From Pollutibacter soli (GTDB taxonomy: Bacteria; Bacteroidota; Bacteroidia; Chitinophagales; Chitinophagaceae), in the NCBI GenBank assembly GCA_029269725.1, contig JARJHS010000011.1:1-64000 (forward strand): a stretch of DNA of 64,000 bases. The letters run 5' to 3'. Shown here piece by piece: positions 27,054-36,605 of this stretch. The translations under genes and the position numbers were made by a program. Below the pieces are notes generated by a model, which was not told the DNA's origin, searched no databases, and was given only the letters and a program-made list of their open reading frames with translations. Numbering within the stretch: the stretch's first letter is position 1; the number at the start of each line of letters is the position of its first letter.

Positions 27054-28466
27054 CTAAAGGTTTGCGTACTGTTTAATAAAACTTACCCAATCAATGCCGT
27101 AAGGAATCGTAAGAAATTTTCCTGCCGGCGTGATTAAAATTTTTGTGGGATAACCTTCGACAGGATACGTGTATTCAATTTTCCCATCAGACATCGCGAC
27201 CGTAAACGAATACCTTTTTTCTTTCATATAGGAACTTACTTTCGCTTCGGTATCCTTGCAGGCGACGGTGAGTAATGATATTTTACTGGGGTTGAGTAGC
27301 ACCAGCGAATCGTAAAATTTCTGCAACTGTGGATGCTCTGCCCGACAAGGCAGGCACCAGGTTCCCCAGAAATCAATCAGCACCCATTTTCCATGTTGCT
27401 GCATCGTCGAGAAAACAGTTTTATCCAATTGCCTGATCGAAACGTTGACCGGTGCATTTGCCTTTGCATCAATTGCATTCTGCCAATATTGATTGAAACC
27501 GGTAGATGACATATTTATCTTAGTATAGTAATCGCGTAATTTTTCCTTATAGGCAGGCTCTATCAGGCTGGCTTCGAGGAACAAATCAAGTGTTTTCTGA
27601 TGATCTGAAGATGAACTCAACAGGTAATCGACATACTCTGTTTTAAAGCCGGATATTTCTTCACCTTTATATAGAAACATCATGTCATAGAAATAGGCGG
27701 AGTACACTCTCCTGTCGACAAGATCCGGACTGTAATTAAAAGCTTCTTTAAGGTATTTCTCTTTCTCTGCTGGAATTATTGCCTGGTTGGCTTTTAAATT
27801 ATTTACGTAAGCAAAGAGAAACCGATACCATGCCCTTCTTTCCAAATCTGCACTTTGCGCAGTATCAGAAAGTACAACCTGGCCCTTTTCCAGTTTTGAA
27901 TAGATTTCTGAAAACAACTTTTCATTCTCCGGTTTCATTTCAGGATTTTCAGAAAGAATAGAAGAGATCAACAATCCGTAGCGTCCTGCACTATTGGCAT
28001 ATAAATCACCGATAAGCTGGCTCTCTGCGAAATCCTTCACAATTTTTCTGAGTTCAGGTGTATTTTTTCTGTTATCCTGAGCTGCTATCCATAACGACAT
28101 AGGCCTGATCGTCTGCTGCATCATCGCTGATGTATCCGTTCGAAGATGTTTCAATATTGTTTTATAAAACTCACTACGCCGCCTGACCGAATCAGGATTT
28201 TTACTTTCCTGTACAGGATATTCTATAAATGATTGTGCAAAATTTTTATGGATCAGGTCATCGAGATAAGAAAGATATTTTGGATTGGAAGCGAGTCTAT
28301 GGGCATAGTAATAAGCCGAATCGCTGTTGGGCTCATTGTAAACAAAGTTCTGGAACTTGTTGAAATAACCTCCAGGGCTTTCGGGAGGAGGAGCGAATGA
28401 TTGAGCAGAGACTGAAACAGAAACAGGGAACAGAAACAGTGGGCAAATTATTCTTAGTAATGGCAT
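27054..28466 (-). CDS. TlpA-family thioredoxin-like protein with N-terminal helical domain
   Basis: A 470-residue exported protein (signal peptide LLRIICPLFLFPVSVSVSAQ). The C-terminal 140 residues form a TlpA/ResA-type thioredoxin domain with the active site WGTWCLPCRAEHPQL and the cis-proline region VEGYPTKILI. The 300-residue N-terminal part is helical and not recognised. It would act as a periplasmic disulfide reductase or in redox delivery. The acyl-carrier-type gene lies about 105 bp upstream on the same strand. Confidence 0.87.
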   Translation of the reverse strand: MPLLRIICPLFLFPVSVSVSAQSFAPPPESPGGYFNKFQNFVYNEPNSDSAYYYAHRLASNPKYLSYLDDLIHKNFAQSFIEYPVQESKNPDSVRRRSEFYKTILKHLRTDTSAMMQQTIRPMSLWIAAQDNRKNTPELRKIVKDFAESQLIGDLYANSAGRYGLLISSILSENPEMKPENEKLFSEIYSKLEKGQVVLSDTAQSADLERRAWYRFLFAYVNNLKANQAIIPAEKEKYLKEAFNYSPDLVDRRVYSAYFYDMMFLYKGEEISGFKTEYVDYLLSSSSDHQKTLDLFLEASLIEPAYKEKLRDYYTKINMSSTGFNQYWQNAIDAKANAPVNVSIRQLDKTVFSTMQQHGKWVLIDFWGTWCLPCRAEHPQLQKFYDSLVLLNPSKISLLTVACKDTEAKVSSYMKEKRYSFTVAMSDGKIEYTYPVEGYPTKILITPAGKFLTIPYGIDWVSFIKQYANL

Positions 28467-28571
28467 ATTCCGGAATTGTTTTTAGAAAGAAATCATCGAC
28501 TTCAATTACTTCACCAATGCACAAAGAGTATTTTTTCGAAATACTCCATAAATGTTTAACAACTAATTTTT

Positions 28572-29273
28572 TCAATCCATTCCAAGATCGTCGCCAAACT
28601 TTTTTCCAGGAGTTATTTCTTCCAGACTTACACCACTTTTTTCAGAAATAAGAATATTTATTACCTGCTCCATTTCCTTTCTGTTCATTCCTGCTCCATG
28701 TGCCAAAGCTGACAAATTCTTTGCCAGCACGCATTTGATAAAACCACGCATTTGTGTATTTGCAATTACAATTCTTTTATGATCTAATGCATCTGAAATT
28801 AATACAGTGTAAATGATTCCAGCGAGGGGAAGAAGAAAAAGCCAGCGGCTATAGTCAAAAAAATTAACCAATACAAATGACAACGCCAGACCTCCAATAA
28901 TGGTAATGATACCAAAACTATTCAGAAACAAATACCATGGTCTCGTGAGTTCAAGATCGGGCAGATGCAATACATGCCTTTCAGCGAATGCATAATATAT
29001 CTGTCTTCGGTTTTGTTCGGGAAAAATATCGGACACATTGCTATCAGTTGTCACTTCATTCCTGGAAATATTGAACTCCCGTTGAAATCCATTCCGCAAT
29101 TTGTAAAACAAAGATTGCGATTTACAATTGCCGACCCTTCTCCCTTCGACATGTTTCCATACAACATGATGAAAGTCACCTTCAGTGTAAACTTTTTCAC
29201 ATTCGCGATCGGGTATACTTATATTGAATGCTTTCTCAACTTCCATTACAAGTTCAACAGAATCCATTCCCAT
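28572..29273 (-). CDS. Acyl-carrier-like protein with split halves and a central membrane region
   Basis: A protein of about 233 residues. It begins directly with the second half of an acyl carrier domain, GMDSVELVMEVEKAFNI, where the serine is the phosphopantetheine site. It then passes through a linker and two hydrophobic helices (ITIIGGLALSFVLVNFF and WLFLLPLAGIIYTVLI). It ends with the first half of an acyl carrier domain, INILISEKSGVSLEEITPG followed by KKFGDDLGMD and stop. The halves are in permuted order. The start could be ATG 29273 or TTG 29282; an in-frame TAG lies at 29295-29297. It sits between SanA-like and TlpA-like genes on one strand. Confidence 0.75.
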   Translation of the reverse strand: MGMDSVELVMEVEKAFNISIPDRECEKVYTEGDFHHVVWKHVEGRRVGNCKSQSLFYKLRNGFQREFNISRNEVTTDSNVSDIFPEQNRRQIYYAFAERHVLHLPDLELTRPWYLFLNSFGIITIIGGLALSFVLVNFFDYSRWLFLLPLAGIIYTVLISDALDHKRIVIANTQMRGFIKCVLAKNLSALAHGAGMNRKEMEQVINILISEKSGVSLEEITPGKKFGDDLGMD

Positions 29274-29352
29274 AGCAGACAATTTTGATTTGAACTATAC
29301 ACTCGTTACTTTCCTTGAAGGTTCCAATAAAATCATCGCTTGCAGAACCTGA

Positions 29353-30003
29353 CTAACCACGTATCTCCACTCTCGGCCCAAGGAACTTTGGTTGTTTATC
29401 AAATATATTATCGAGGAACACTTTTACTCTTGCAAGCTTTTCTCTCATGGCAACTTTGAGCCCGACAGATTTACTCACGTCTTTTGCATTATATCCCACA
29501 ACTGTCATCTTTTGTTTTTCTGAAATAAATATAGCCCGCTCGTTATGGAAAGCCTGCGAAATAACGGTAAGTGAATCCTGGCCAAAAATTTCCTTTGCTC
29601 TTATCATCGAATCAAAAGTCCGGAAACCAGCATAGTCAAGATATATCTTTGTAGAGTCAATTCCCATCGCAATAAGGTCCGATTTCATTGTCGTTGGCTC
29701 ATCATATTCGACCCTGCTGTTGTCGCCACTGACAATGAGATACTCTATCTTACCTGCACGAAATAACTCTGTGGCTGCCTGAATACGGTAACGGTAGTAA
29801 TAATTCTCATATCCATTCGAAAGAAACTTCGCTGTTCCCAAGAGCAAACCTACTTTATTGGAAGGAACAGCATTTACATCCGAAAAAGTCTTACCGGCAG
29901 CATTATCAGCAACGCTTTTGTCGCAATAAAAGATAAGGGATAAAAATGCAATCAGCAGCAAGACAAGAACCGAGACTGCTTTCCTAAACATTTTTCCTTT
30001 CAC
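29353..30003 (-). CDS. SanA/YdcF-family DUF218 membrane protein
   Basis: A 216-residue protein with an N-terminal membrane helix (VSVLVLLLIAFLSLIFY). The DUF218 core contains VGLLLGTAKF, YRYRIQAATELFRAGKIEYLI and VSGDN, then SQAFHNERAIFI, as in SanA. SanA-type proteins affect envelope barrier function and vancomycin resistance at high temperature in enterobacteria. The actual reaction is unknown. It is upstream of the acyl-carrier-like gene with an 80-bp gap. Confidence 0.85.
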   Translation of the reverse strand: MKGKMFRKAVSVLVLLLIAFLSLIFYCDKSVADNAAGKTFSDVNAVPSNKVGLLLGTAKFLSNGYENYYYRYRIQAATELFRAGKIEYLIVSGDNSRVEYDEPTTMKSDLIAMGIDSTKIYLDYAGFRTFDSMIRAKEIFGQDSLTVISQAFHNERAIFISEKQKMTVVGYNAKDVSKSVGLKVAMREKLARVKVFLDNIFDKQPKFLGPRVEIRG

Positions 30004-30129
30004 AAAAATTTGAATTGACTATAAAATAACAGATATAAAATTGAAAAGTCAACCCTGAGTACTGTAGTCTGTAAGAAACAGCCTGAATTGGAAATTTGAT
30101 GATCCCGGAAAAATAATATCCATCTGTAG

Positions 30130-31233
30130 TTATTTACTTTTAGATTGAGCATCTTCTGCAGCTGTAAGAAATCGATCCAGTTTCGGCATGAATTGTGGCA
30201 TCTTATCACAGTTCATAAAGAATACATAGGCTGTTCGCTGATCTTTGAAGAAAAGAAAATTACCCATGAAATCTCCGTTATTTCCACCGTGGTGATATTT
30301 TATTCCATAAGGCGTTTTCTCAATAAAAATTCCGGAGCCAACCCAGATACCCGAATTCGGATCCCCGGGTGTAGGGGCCTTACCTTCGATCTGCGGAGCT
30401 GACATTTGCCGGAATATGCTTTTATCACCTTTATCTTCGTTCATCAATGCAATTAAAAATTTCGCATAGTCCTGAGCGTTTGTATGCAAGGTGCCGGCCG
30501 GATGCGCACGAAGTGGTTTAAAAACCTGCGTCGGTTCATTTTTTTCATAGCCCATGGCTTTATGCTTTTCCAATTCATCATTCCAGATCATGAATGAGTG
30601 CTGCATTCCCAGGGGAATGAATACCTCTTCCTTTAAAACTTCCTGCAGATTTTTGCCTGTGATTTGTTCAACCACAAGACCCAGGTAACCATAAGCCTCA
30701 CCCGAATATTCGAACTTCGTTCCCGGATCGGCATCGATAGTAAGTTCACGGAATTTTTCATGCCTCCAGTTAGGCAAACCACTGGAATGATTGAGTACCA
30801 TCCTTGCAGTAATAAGCTCATAACGTTTGTCATGCGAAATATCTTTGTAGGGATAGTACTTATAAAGTGGAGTATCCAGATTCAGAACACCTTTGCCAGC
30901 CAGTTTCAGTACGGCATAGGCGAACACCGGTTTTGTCATGGAAGCCGCTTCAAAAAGGGTTTGCTCATCTGCTTTAACATTCTTTTCCTTATCCTGCATA
31001 CCCAGGGTTTGCGTATAGACGACTTTCGAATCTTCAATCAAAACAATCGACAGTCCCACAATTCCAATAGAATCCATTTGCGAGTGAAGAAACTTATCTA
31101 TTTCAGTTTTTGACCGATAACCTTTGCCGTCAATGGATTTAATCTTATCCTTTGCGGGCGTAATGGCCTGGCCTTTACCTGGGGAAGAAAAAAACGTACA
31201 CGAAACAATGATGAATGCGGCAATCCGGCTCAT
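30130..31233 (-). CDS. Serine hydrolase of the beta-lactamase class C / DD-peptidase fold
   Basis: A 367-residue exported protein. The SxxK motif is S98-M-T-K101 (EAASMTKPVFAYA), the second motif is a modified YSG (residues 176-178, EYSGEAYGYLG) in place of YxN, and HHGGNNGD replaces KTG. That pattern is typical of esterase or DD-peptidase members of the family (PF00144) rather than of clinical class C enzymes. The signal peptide is weak (FIIVSCTFFSSPGKGQA). Peptidoglycan or ester hydrolysis is likely; antibiotic hydrolysis cannot be claimed. Confidence 0.85.
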   Translation of the reverse strand: MSRIAAFIIVSCTFFSSPGKGQAITPAKDKIKSIDGKGYRSKTEIDKFLHSQMDSIGIVGLSIVLIEDSKVVYTQTLGMQDKEKNVKADEQTLFEAASMTKPVFAYAVLKLAGKGVLNLDTPLYKYYPYKDISHDKRYELITARMVLNHSSGLPNWRHEKFRELTIDADPGTKFEYSGEAYGYLGLVVEQITGKNLQEVLKEEVFIPLGMQHSFMIWNDELEKHKAMGYEKNEPTQVFKPLRAHPAGTLHTNAQDYAKFLIALMNEDKGDKSIFRQMSAPQIEGKAPTPGDPNSGIWVGSGIFIEKTPYGIKYHHGGNNGDFMGNFLFFKDQRTAYVFFMNCDKMPQFMPKLDRFLTAAEDAQSKSK

Positions 31234-31348
31234 AAGTTTTCAGCTGTGAACGGGATATGACGAGAGAAGATACGATAAGGTTACAGGACAAAATGCATAT
31301 TGATGCTCAGCCAGGTGAATTCTGGAAAAGAGTTATCGGGAGTAAAAA

Positions 31349-31633
31349 TCAATTAATTTCATCTTTATCCCGGGATAATTGAAGTGGCGAATCATCACAA
31401 CATTCCCACCAAAACTTCCAGAACGGTTTTTTAATCTCCTTTTTTGAATGCCGACGCGGGGCGATAACTCTTTCCGTTCCACATTCCTGGTCATCGGGGA
31501 CTTTTTTCCAATCGATACTTTTTATGTCAATCTGTTGCACAACAGAGCCGTTCCAGTCAATTTGAAATCCATATCTCTTCCTATCATTTAAAGCTTGAAT
31601 TTCTATGTATCCCTTTTGTGAACTTTGTCTCAT
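31349..31633 (-). CDS. Hypothetical protein
   Basis: About 94 residues from the ATG at 31633, beginning MRQSSQKGYIEIQALNDR. It has basic patches and a Trp/Cys-rich patch (KKPFWKFWWECCDD) but no signal peptide and no recognised domain. A longer frame starts at 31666. It lies between the serine hydrolase and an acetyltransferase on the same strand. The coding case is moderate, based only on length and position. Confidence 0.5.
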   Translation of the reverse strand: MRQSSQKGYIEIQALNDRKRYGFQIDWNGSVVQQIDIKSIDWKKVPDDQECGTERVIAPRRHSKKEIKKPFWKFWWECCDDSPLQLSRDKDEIN

Positions 31634-31715
31634 CGTGGTGCAAAAAATCTGCACACAATGACACACAGCACAAATACACTGATATTCATTACTGACGGTG
31701 AAAAGGAAAATTATT

Positions 31716-32228
31716 TCAGGTTATACTTCTCATCATCACATAATTCCGATAGGTATTTGTCTCCATAGGAAAATCTACTTCGCCAATAGAAATAAATCCA
31801 TGTTTCTCATAAAAAGCAACAGCCCTTCCATTTTTTGTATAGACCTCCAGCCAGAGATGTTCATGTCCACTTTTCCTCAACATGTCTTCCACTTCTTTTA
31901 TCAATCCATGTCCAACTCCCTTTCCATAAAAACGTTCCAGTACATAAAGCTTACTGAGTTCGGGCGCATTGATATTTTTAATCGGACATGTCCTTCCGAA
32001 AATGATTTCAGCAACACCGATCGGATTGTCATTAAAATAAGCAATCATCAATTGATCGGGGTCAGCTGCAATAGTCGACTCAATATGTTCAACAGAAAAT
32101 CTTTTCGTGATGAAGTTGGCAAATTCAAAAGTTACTCCTTCCGCCGCATAGGTTTGGATGTATACCGTTTTCAGTAAAACTGAAATGCGAATGGAGTCTG
32201 TGATTTTTGCTCTACCAAATGTGATCAT
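31716..32228 (-). CDS. GNAT-family N-acetyltransferase
   Basis: A 170-residue GNAT fold. The acetyl-CoA signature is at RFYGKGVGHGLIKEVEDML (about residues 98-116), with a preceding strand ELSKLYVLE and a C-terminal EVYTKNGRAVAFYEKHGFI typical of the family. The acceptor could be an amino acid, an amine or a protein terminus. No operon partner hints at it. Confidence 0.88.
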   Translation of the reverse strand: MITFGRAKITDSIRISVLLKTVYIQTYAAEGVTFEFANFITKRFSVEHIESTIAADPDQLMIAYFNDNPIGVAEIIFGRTCPIKNINAPELSKLYVLERFYGKGVGHGLIKEVEDMLRKSGHEHLWLEVYTKNGRAVAFYEKHGFISIGEVDFPMETNTYRNYVMMRSIT

Positions 32229-32276
32229 GCATTTTAATCAAGCAGATGAAAGTTTGATCTATTGGATATTCGTTTT

Positions 32277-33119
32277 CTACCCCACTCTTTTACTCAGCCA
32301 TTCCAGTATATCCTTCATCACCACTTCCCTGTCAATATCATTCAGCAGGTCATGATAATGTCCCTCATAAAATTTCAGCGTTTTATCTTCAGACGAAGCA
32401 CTATCATAAAAATGCTGACTGCCGCTGGGTTTGGTGGCTTTGTCAGAAGTACCGTGGAGAATCAATAACGGAAGTTTAATAGATGACATCTCCTCCTTTA
32501 ACCTGATGTCAGCAAGCGATAATTGCTGCACCGTTTTCGTCGGCTGTACTTCATTTGCAATCAGCGGATCATTGTTCATGAAATCAACCGCCGACTGATT
32601 TCGGGAAAAATCTTCATTTTTTAATCTAAGAACATGCGCATGCGGAAACAAATGACTCAGCCCTCTTAGGACTGCTACTGCAAAATCTGGTGCAGGTACT
32701 TCAAATGCAAAACTTTCACAGATGAACCCTTTCAGTTTCTGCTGATAGCTCAAACTGTAGATAGCAGATAATACGCCGCCTGCACTATGCCCTAATAGAA
32801 ATACCGGCAGTCCTGGATGAGCCGCTTTTGCTATCTCCACCAACTTGTCGAGGTCCTCTACGAACGCATTGTAATCAGCAATATAATACCGTTCACCATC
32901 CGACTGACCCCTTCCGGGGAAATCGATCCCATATACTTCGAAATTGTTAGCATTCAATTGCTCAGCCGTCCATTGAAAATATCCGCTGTGGGAATTGAAT
33001 CCATGTGCCAGAACAACAACAGCTTTTGGAGCACCGGCAGATCTCCAGTGGCGGTAAAAGACTTTGCAGTCATTTTTGGTAAGAAATGTATTTGTCCTGG
33101 GTTGATTGTTTGCTTGCAT
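32277..33119 (-). CDS. Alpha/beta hydrolase, monoacylglycerol-lipase/lysophospholipase type
   Basis: About 280 residues from the ATG at 33119 (an ATG at 33158 is also possible). The family features are VLAHGFNSHSGYFQWTAEQL (oxyanion region), the nucleophile elbow GHSAGG, a catalytic Asp in LHGTSDKAT, and a His in YEGHYHDLL. It has no clear signal peptide. It resembles cytoplasmic monoacylglycerol lipases of the Hydrolase_4 family. A paralog is at 43433-44398. Confidence 0.88.
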   Translation of the reverse strand: MQANNQPRTNTFLTKNDCKVFYRHWRSAGAPKAVVVLAHGFNSHSGYFQWTAEQLNANNFEVYGIDFPGRGQSDGERYYIADYNAFVEDLDKLVEIAKAAHPGLPVFLLGHSAGGVLSAIYSLSYQQKLKGFICESFAFEVPAPDFAVAVLRGLSHLFPHAHVLRLKNEDFSRNQSAVDFMNNDPLIANEVQPTKTVQQLSLADIRLKEEMSSIKLPLLILHGTSDKATKPSGSQHFYDSASSEDKTLKFYEGHYHDLLNDIDREVVMKDILEWLSKRVG

Positions 33120-33298
33120 ATTGTTCTGGTTTTTGTTGCCGGAGAATGTTTCGTTCATAAAACCTGAATCAACGTTGAGTATTTTCAACAAGACAGATGA
33201 TTCCAGGGAAGTACATATTCTAAACAAGTGCGCACGTCCATCGATGAAAGTTTAAAGTAAGGAAAGTGTTTCATTTTTTTACCTGAATATTGCTGAGG

Positions 33299-33721
33299 CT
33301 ATGGGTACTTTTCCTTCACATATTTAATCGTCGACTTGCTCAGTTTTTCCAACGTATCAAGATTCAGATCAGTGAGTTTCTTGAAATAAATACAGGATTT
33401 TCCCATAGTGTATTTTCCCAGTTTATCGAGATACTTTTTATTGTCATTGTCGGCACATGTCACATAAAGTGAGAACTCAGCCTTACGCGGCGAAAATCCA
33501 AGCAATGGACAATCTCCTTCATGACCACTCGCATATTTATAATGATATTTCCCAAAACCAACTATTGTCGGCCCCCACATTTTAGGCTCAGTTCCCGTCC
33601 ACTCCTGCATCAGTTCGATAAGACGAAAGCTGTCTTTTTTCTTTTCTTCTTTGTCAACATATGAATTGATGAAATCTGTGACGCTGACTTCGGTTTCTGC
33701 AGTTTTGTTTTTAGTAGCCAT
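33299..33721 (-). CDS. DUF1801 domain protein
   Basis: A 140-residue soluble protein with the DUF1801 (YdhG-like) pattern: MWGPTIVGFGKYHYKY, then GDCPLLGFSPRKAEFSLYV. The C-terminus is GKSCIYFKKLTDLNLDTL. Function is unknown, although the fold is related to iron-chaperone-like domains. A second DUF1801 protein is at 47749-48180. No operon context. Confidence 0.85.
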   Translation of the reverse strand: MATKNKTAETEVSVTDFINSYVDKEEKKKDSFRLIELMQEWTGTEPKMWGPTIVGFGKYHYKYASGHEGDCPLLGFSPRKAEFSLYVTCADNDNKKYLDKLGKYTMGKSCIYFKKLTDLNLDTLEKLSKSTIKYVKEKYP

Positions 33722-34039
33722 CTGTAGAAATGATTTTCTGGTTTGTGTTGTTCATTGAGTGATTGTAGGGTGCTGCGTAGCGGGTATGGAGTTTCTCAAT
33801 CTTTTTATATGGCAGCGTGGGAAATCTGACTTGTTGAAATTAATGAACAAATTTGAAAATAAATATCCTGCTGAAATAATCGTCGCTGAGTGTACAAAGA
33901 GGTAGACGGTAAGCAGGTGAGGTCGGAAAGAGGAGGAAAAAAAGCAATTATTATAATTTAGAATTAGTCAACGATATCAAAATGCAGTGGCTGTTGATCA
34001 CAGATAAGCTTAGACAGGCATACCGACGGTCGGAGATGT

Positions 34040-34200
34040 TTTCCGCGTATTCTGCATGTATTTGATCTGGGTCGATCTGCGGAAAATATTTGTAGATCTT
34101 GCGGGGGCTTCAATTTTCCCGCAGATTGCACTCCTTGTTGGTGTTCCCGCAGGACTCCAGTTGGATGCCCGCTATAGCCTGGAACGCCAACAAATATGTA
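34040..34200. repeat. CGCAGATT-family fragment plus TTGTTGGTGTTCC hairpin
   Basis: Two features overlap. A partial CGCAGATT-type copy (TGATCTGGGTCGATCTGCGG at 34060-34084, CCCGCAGATTGCAC at 34119-34132) is followed by an inverted repeat, TTGTTGGTGTTCC at 34135-34147 and GGAACGCCAACAA at 34181-34193, one mismatch in 13. The larger 33722-34300 interval holds no gene; a 118-codon reading frame there is repeat-derived. Confidence 0.6.
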
Positions 34201-34300
34201 ACATACGTGGCAATCCCAGAACTCTGGAAATAAAATGAAACAGGCAGCGACGCAGTAAGTGAGAATAAAAAAAGTGCTACGTGAAACCGGAAACAAAATT

Positions 34301-34654
34301 CTAATTAAACCAAACCGCATAACCCTTTCGCCTTAAATCCAACGCCAGTTTCTTCTCCTGGAATAACGCCTCCTCCCTGGTCATTGGTGTAAGATTGATA
34401 TGATTATAAAGACCTGGCCGCAAATAGCCTCCGTATTTCTCGACGATATGCGCGGAAAGTTTATGCCCCTTTTTATTTCTGTAACCAGTCCTGTGCTGCT
34501 TAAGCCTCTCGGCAGGTGTTTTACTCGTCATGCCTACATAAAGACATTCCAGCACGCCATTGAATTGCGGGTTTGCATTTCGAAACCGATAGTCTTCAGT
34601 AAATACTCTCTTAGGTAGTTCAATCACATATACCCGGTAAACTGTTGTCGGCAT
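34301..34654 (-). CDS. GIY-YIG nuclease-like protein
   Basis: About 117 residues from ATG 34654 (MPTTVYRVYVIELPKR). It carries a GIY-YIG-type core, where VYVIEL and CLYVGMTSKTPAERLKQHRTG replace the classical GIY and YIG strands with a conserved Arg. Such small proteins belong to the UvrC-like nuclease superfamily. The first Tyr of each strand pair and the Arg are present; the catalytic Glu is not certain. The activity is uncertain. Confidence 0.7.
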   Translation of the reverse strand: MPTTVYRVYVIELPKRVFTEDYRFRNANPQFNGVLECLYVGMTSKTPAERLKQHRTGYRNKKGHKLSAHIVEKYGGYLRPGLYNHINLTPMTREEALFQEKKLALDLRRKGYAVWFN

Positions 34655-34728
34655 GCAGAAAGTCTTTGTTGTAATCACTGATGTTGAAATGCTAACCACG
34701 ATATTTAATTTCCATCAGCAATAATTCC

Positions 34729-35232
34729 CTATTTTCTTTTGGACAAATTCGCCAGCAGATGATCCAGCTGAGCCAATGTCGCTTTGAACCCTTCTGTAAA
34801 TCCCATTTCAATCATCTTCTCCATGCGCTCCAGGGAATCATTGTATATTGAAATGCTTACTTTGGTTATACCATTTTTTTCACCAAAGTTGAAATCCCAG
34901 TCCGAACCTGGTAAAACCGGGTTCTCATCTGCATCTGCAAAAGCATTGAACATTTTGAAATTGGTCTTCGGACTGATCGACGTATAGGTATGCATCGCCC
35001 ACCGTTCCTGCCCTTCCGGAGTGACCATCGCGTAAAATCTTTTTCCACCAACCTCAAAATTCATATATTTTGTCCTCGACAGGAATGGTTCAGGCGCCCA
35101 CCACTGATCAAGGATTTCCTTTTTGGTAAACGCATCCCATACCAGCGGAAGGTCAGCATCAAATTCTCTCGTTACATAAACAGTCTTTGCTTCTTTATCT
35201 ACCGTAAAATCAAATAACAAATTGTTGATCAT
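34729..35232 (-). CDS. SRPBCC/AHSA1-family protein
   Basis: A 167-residue START-like protein (AHSA1/activator of Hsp90 type) with the signature [30 protein letters not shown] and [17 protein letters not shown]. It binds a hydrophobic ligand in such folds. Its ATG overlaps the stop of the ArsR-type regulator by 4 bp, forming an ArsR-SRPBCC operon, a common pairing in which the regulator controls the SRPBCC gene. Confidence 0.9.
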   Translation of the reverse strand: MINNLLFDFTVDKEAKTVYVTREFDADLPLVWDAFTKKEILDQWWAPEPFLSRTKYMNFEVGGKRFYAMVTPEGQERWAMHTYTSISPKTNFKMFNAFADADENPVLPGSDWDFNFGEKNGITKVSISIYNDSLERMEKMIEMGFTEGFKATLAQLDHLLANLSKRK

Positions 35233-35549
35233 TTTCTTTGTTTTTTCATTGTGGCCAATACCTTGTCAAGTTGGTTAAACCGGGTTTCCCAGATTTTTCT
35301 GAATTGCTCGAGCCATTTATCAATCTCTTTCATTTTCTGAATCTGAAGGGAATAATAGATTTCACGCCCTTGTTGCTCCTGTTTTACCAGCTCACATTCG
35401 GTGAGAATGCGCAGATGTTTGGAAACCGATTGCCTCGTGGTATGAAAATTTTCTGCAATGGCATTGGGTGTCATTGCCTGCACTGCAATCAGGGTGATAA
35501 TTGCTCTTCTCGTCGGGTCGGCTATTGCCTGGAAAATGTCTCGTCTCAA
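35229..35549 (-). CDS. ArsR-family transcriptional regulator
   Basis: A 106-residue winged helix protein: [38 protein letters not shown] (recognition helix), [23 protein letters not shown]. No metal-binding CxC motif is visible, consistent with a non-metal ArsR of the SRPBCC-linked type. It lies immediately upstream of the SRPBCC gene and overlaps its start. Confidence 0.92.
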   Translation of the reverse strand: MRRDIFQAIADPTRRAIITLIAVQAMTPNAIAENFHTTRQSVSKHLRILTECELVKQEQQGREIYYSLQIQKMKEIDKWLEQFRKIWETRFNQLDKVLATMKKQRK

Positions 35550-35686
35550 AAGATTTGAATTTTATTTTAGAAACCGTTTGGTTGCAAATATACGCGCAAC
35601 TATTCGGTTTCGGTAAATTTTTTTTTTGAATTCTTTACATGGTAATGGGTCAGGAATCTGCGGGAACATTTTTCTGACAAAACATT

Positions 35687-36349
35687 TTATACCACGGGCT
35701 GCCGGTCGAGGTCACTATACGGGTAATAACCTGCATTTTTGAGTTTATCAATGAGCTTTTCGCTTCCGTTTGCCCTGGCAAAATCCATCTCACTTCTGAA
35801 AACCTGCATACAAAGGAGCAAATGATGTTTCCTGATGCCTATTTTAAATTTTTTATTATCTGGTTCATATAAATCAAAAACTAAACAGGCATTTTCTTCA
35901 TTTTCTCCGCCAGGAATTTCGCAGGTTTCATTTGGATTAATTACGGCCTGTCGCGAAAAAAATCCGATTGTTGTAAAGATCCCACAGACTTGTCTTTCGA
36001 TTACATTAAAGGCATTCGGGTGATTGTCATCTTTTTTGTATTCATACTTTGTAAATGCAACAAGCTCATAAGTTCCCAATCGGTTGGGGAGCGGCCCTGA
36101 TCCATCCGGCTCTAAAAGCTCCATGGTTGCAAAACCGGTTCCTTTAATATGATCGGGGAAATAGTACATGTCAACTGCACCTCCTACAGAAAACGGAACT
36201 ATAGCATGCCCCACGAGGTCGTGCATTTTTCCAAGGATGTCTTCGAGGCCATTCTTTTTCTGCTCATAGTCCTCCAGGTATTCCTGTTCTGAAAATTCTT
36301 TGGGTGCTTCTTTAACCCATTTACCAAATAACTTCTTAAAAAAATTCAT
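35687..36349 (-). CDS. Suppressor-of-fused (SUFU) domain protein
   Basis: A 220-residue protein whose core DHIKGTGFATMELLEPDGSG and NRLGTYELVAFTKYE, with the late RSEMDFARANG, match the bacterial SUFU domain. In animals SUFU is a Hedgehog regulator; in bacteria it is often seen as an immunity or toxin-linked protein, but no toxin is adjacent here. It diverges from the sulfatase gene. The family assignment is fairly good, the function unknown. Confidence 0.7.
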   Translation of the reverse strand: MNFFKKLFGKWVKEAPKEFSEQEYLEDYEQKKNGLEDILGKMHDLVGHAIVPFSVGGAVDMYYFPDHIKGTGFATMELLEPDGSGPLPNRLGTYELVAFTKYEYKKDDNHPNAFNVIERQVCGIFTTIGFFSRQAVINPNETCEIPGGENEENACLVFDLYEPDNKKFKIGIRKHHLLLCMQVFRSEMDFARANGSEKLIDKLKNAGYYPYSDLDRQPVV

Positions 36350-36605
36350 TACTAAATTTTGGCAGATGATATATACCTTACTTATGAATAACTGCTCTGG
36401 TCAATCTTTTTTGCAAAACCATTCAACCGAAACATACAAATTAAGCATCCGGATGTAAAACACCGGCAAAATTTTCAACGATTCTCCGGATGATGTATTT
36501 CCCTGATGTGTTTATCTTTCTCAGTCTTTTTAAAAAAATTGAAATCACCTATATCACCTTCATTACCTTGCAGATATATACCTCAACCTCCTTAACAATC
36601 ACCTG

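Noticed and set aside
28333-28575. A coupled gene starting TTG at the ACP-like stop
   Set aside because: It overlaps the signal-peptide start of the TlpA-like gene and resembles no family.
30130-31233. A clinically relevant class C beta-lactamase
   Set aside because: The YxN and KTG motifs are replaced by YSG and HHGG, which fits esterase or peptidase members of the fold.
33964-34320. A 118-codon minus-strand gene
   Set aside because: It runs through repeat elements and a hairpin, and has no family resemblance.
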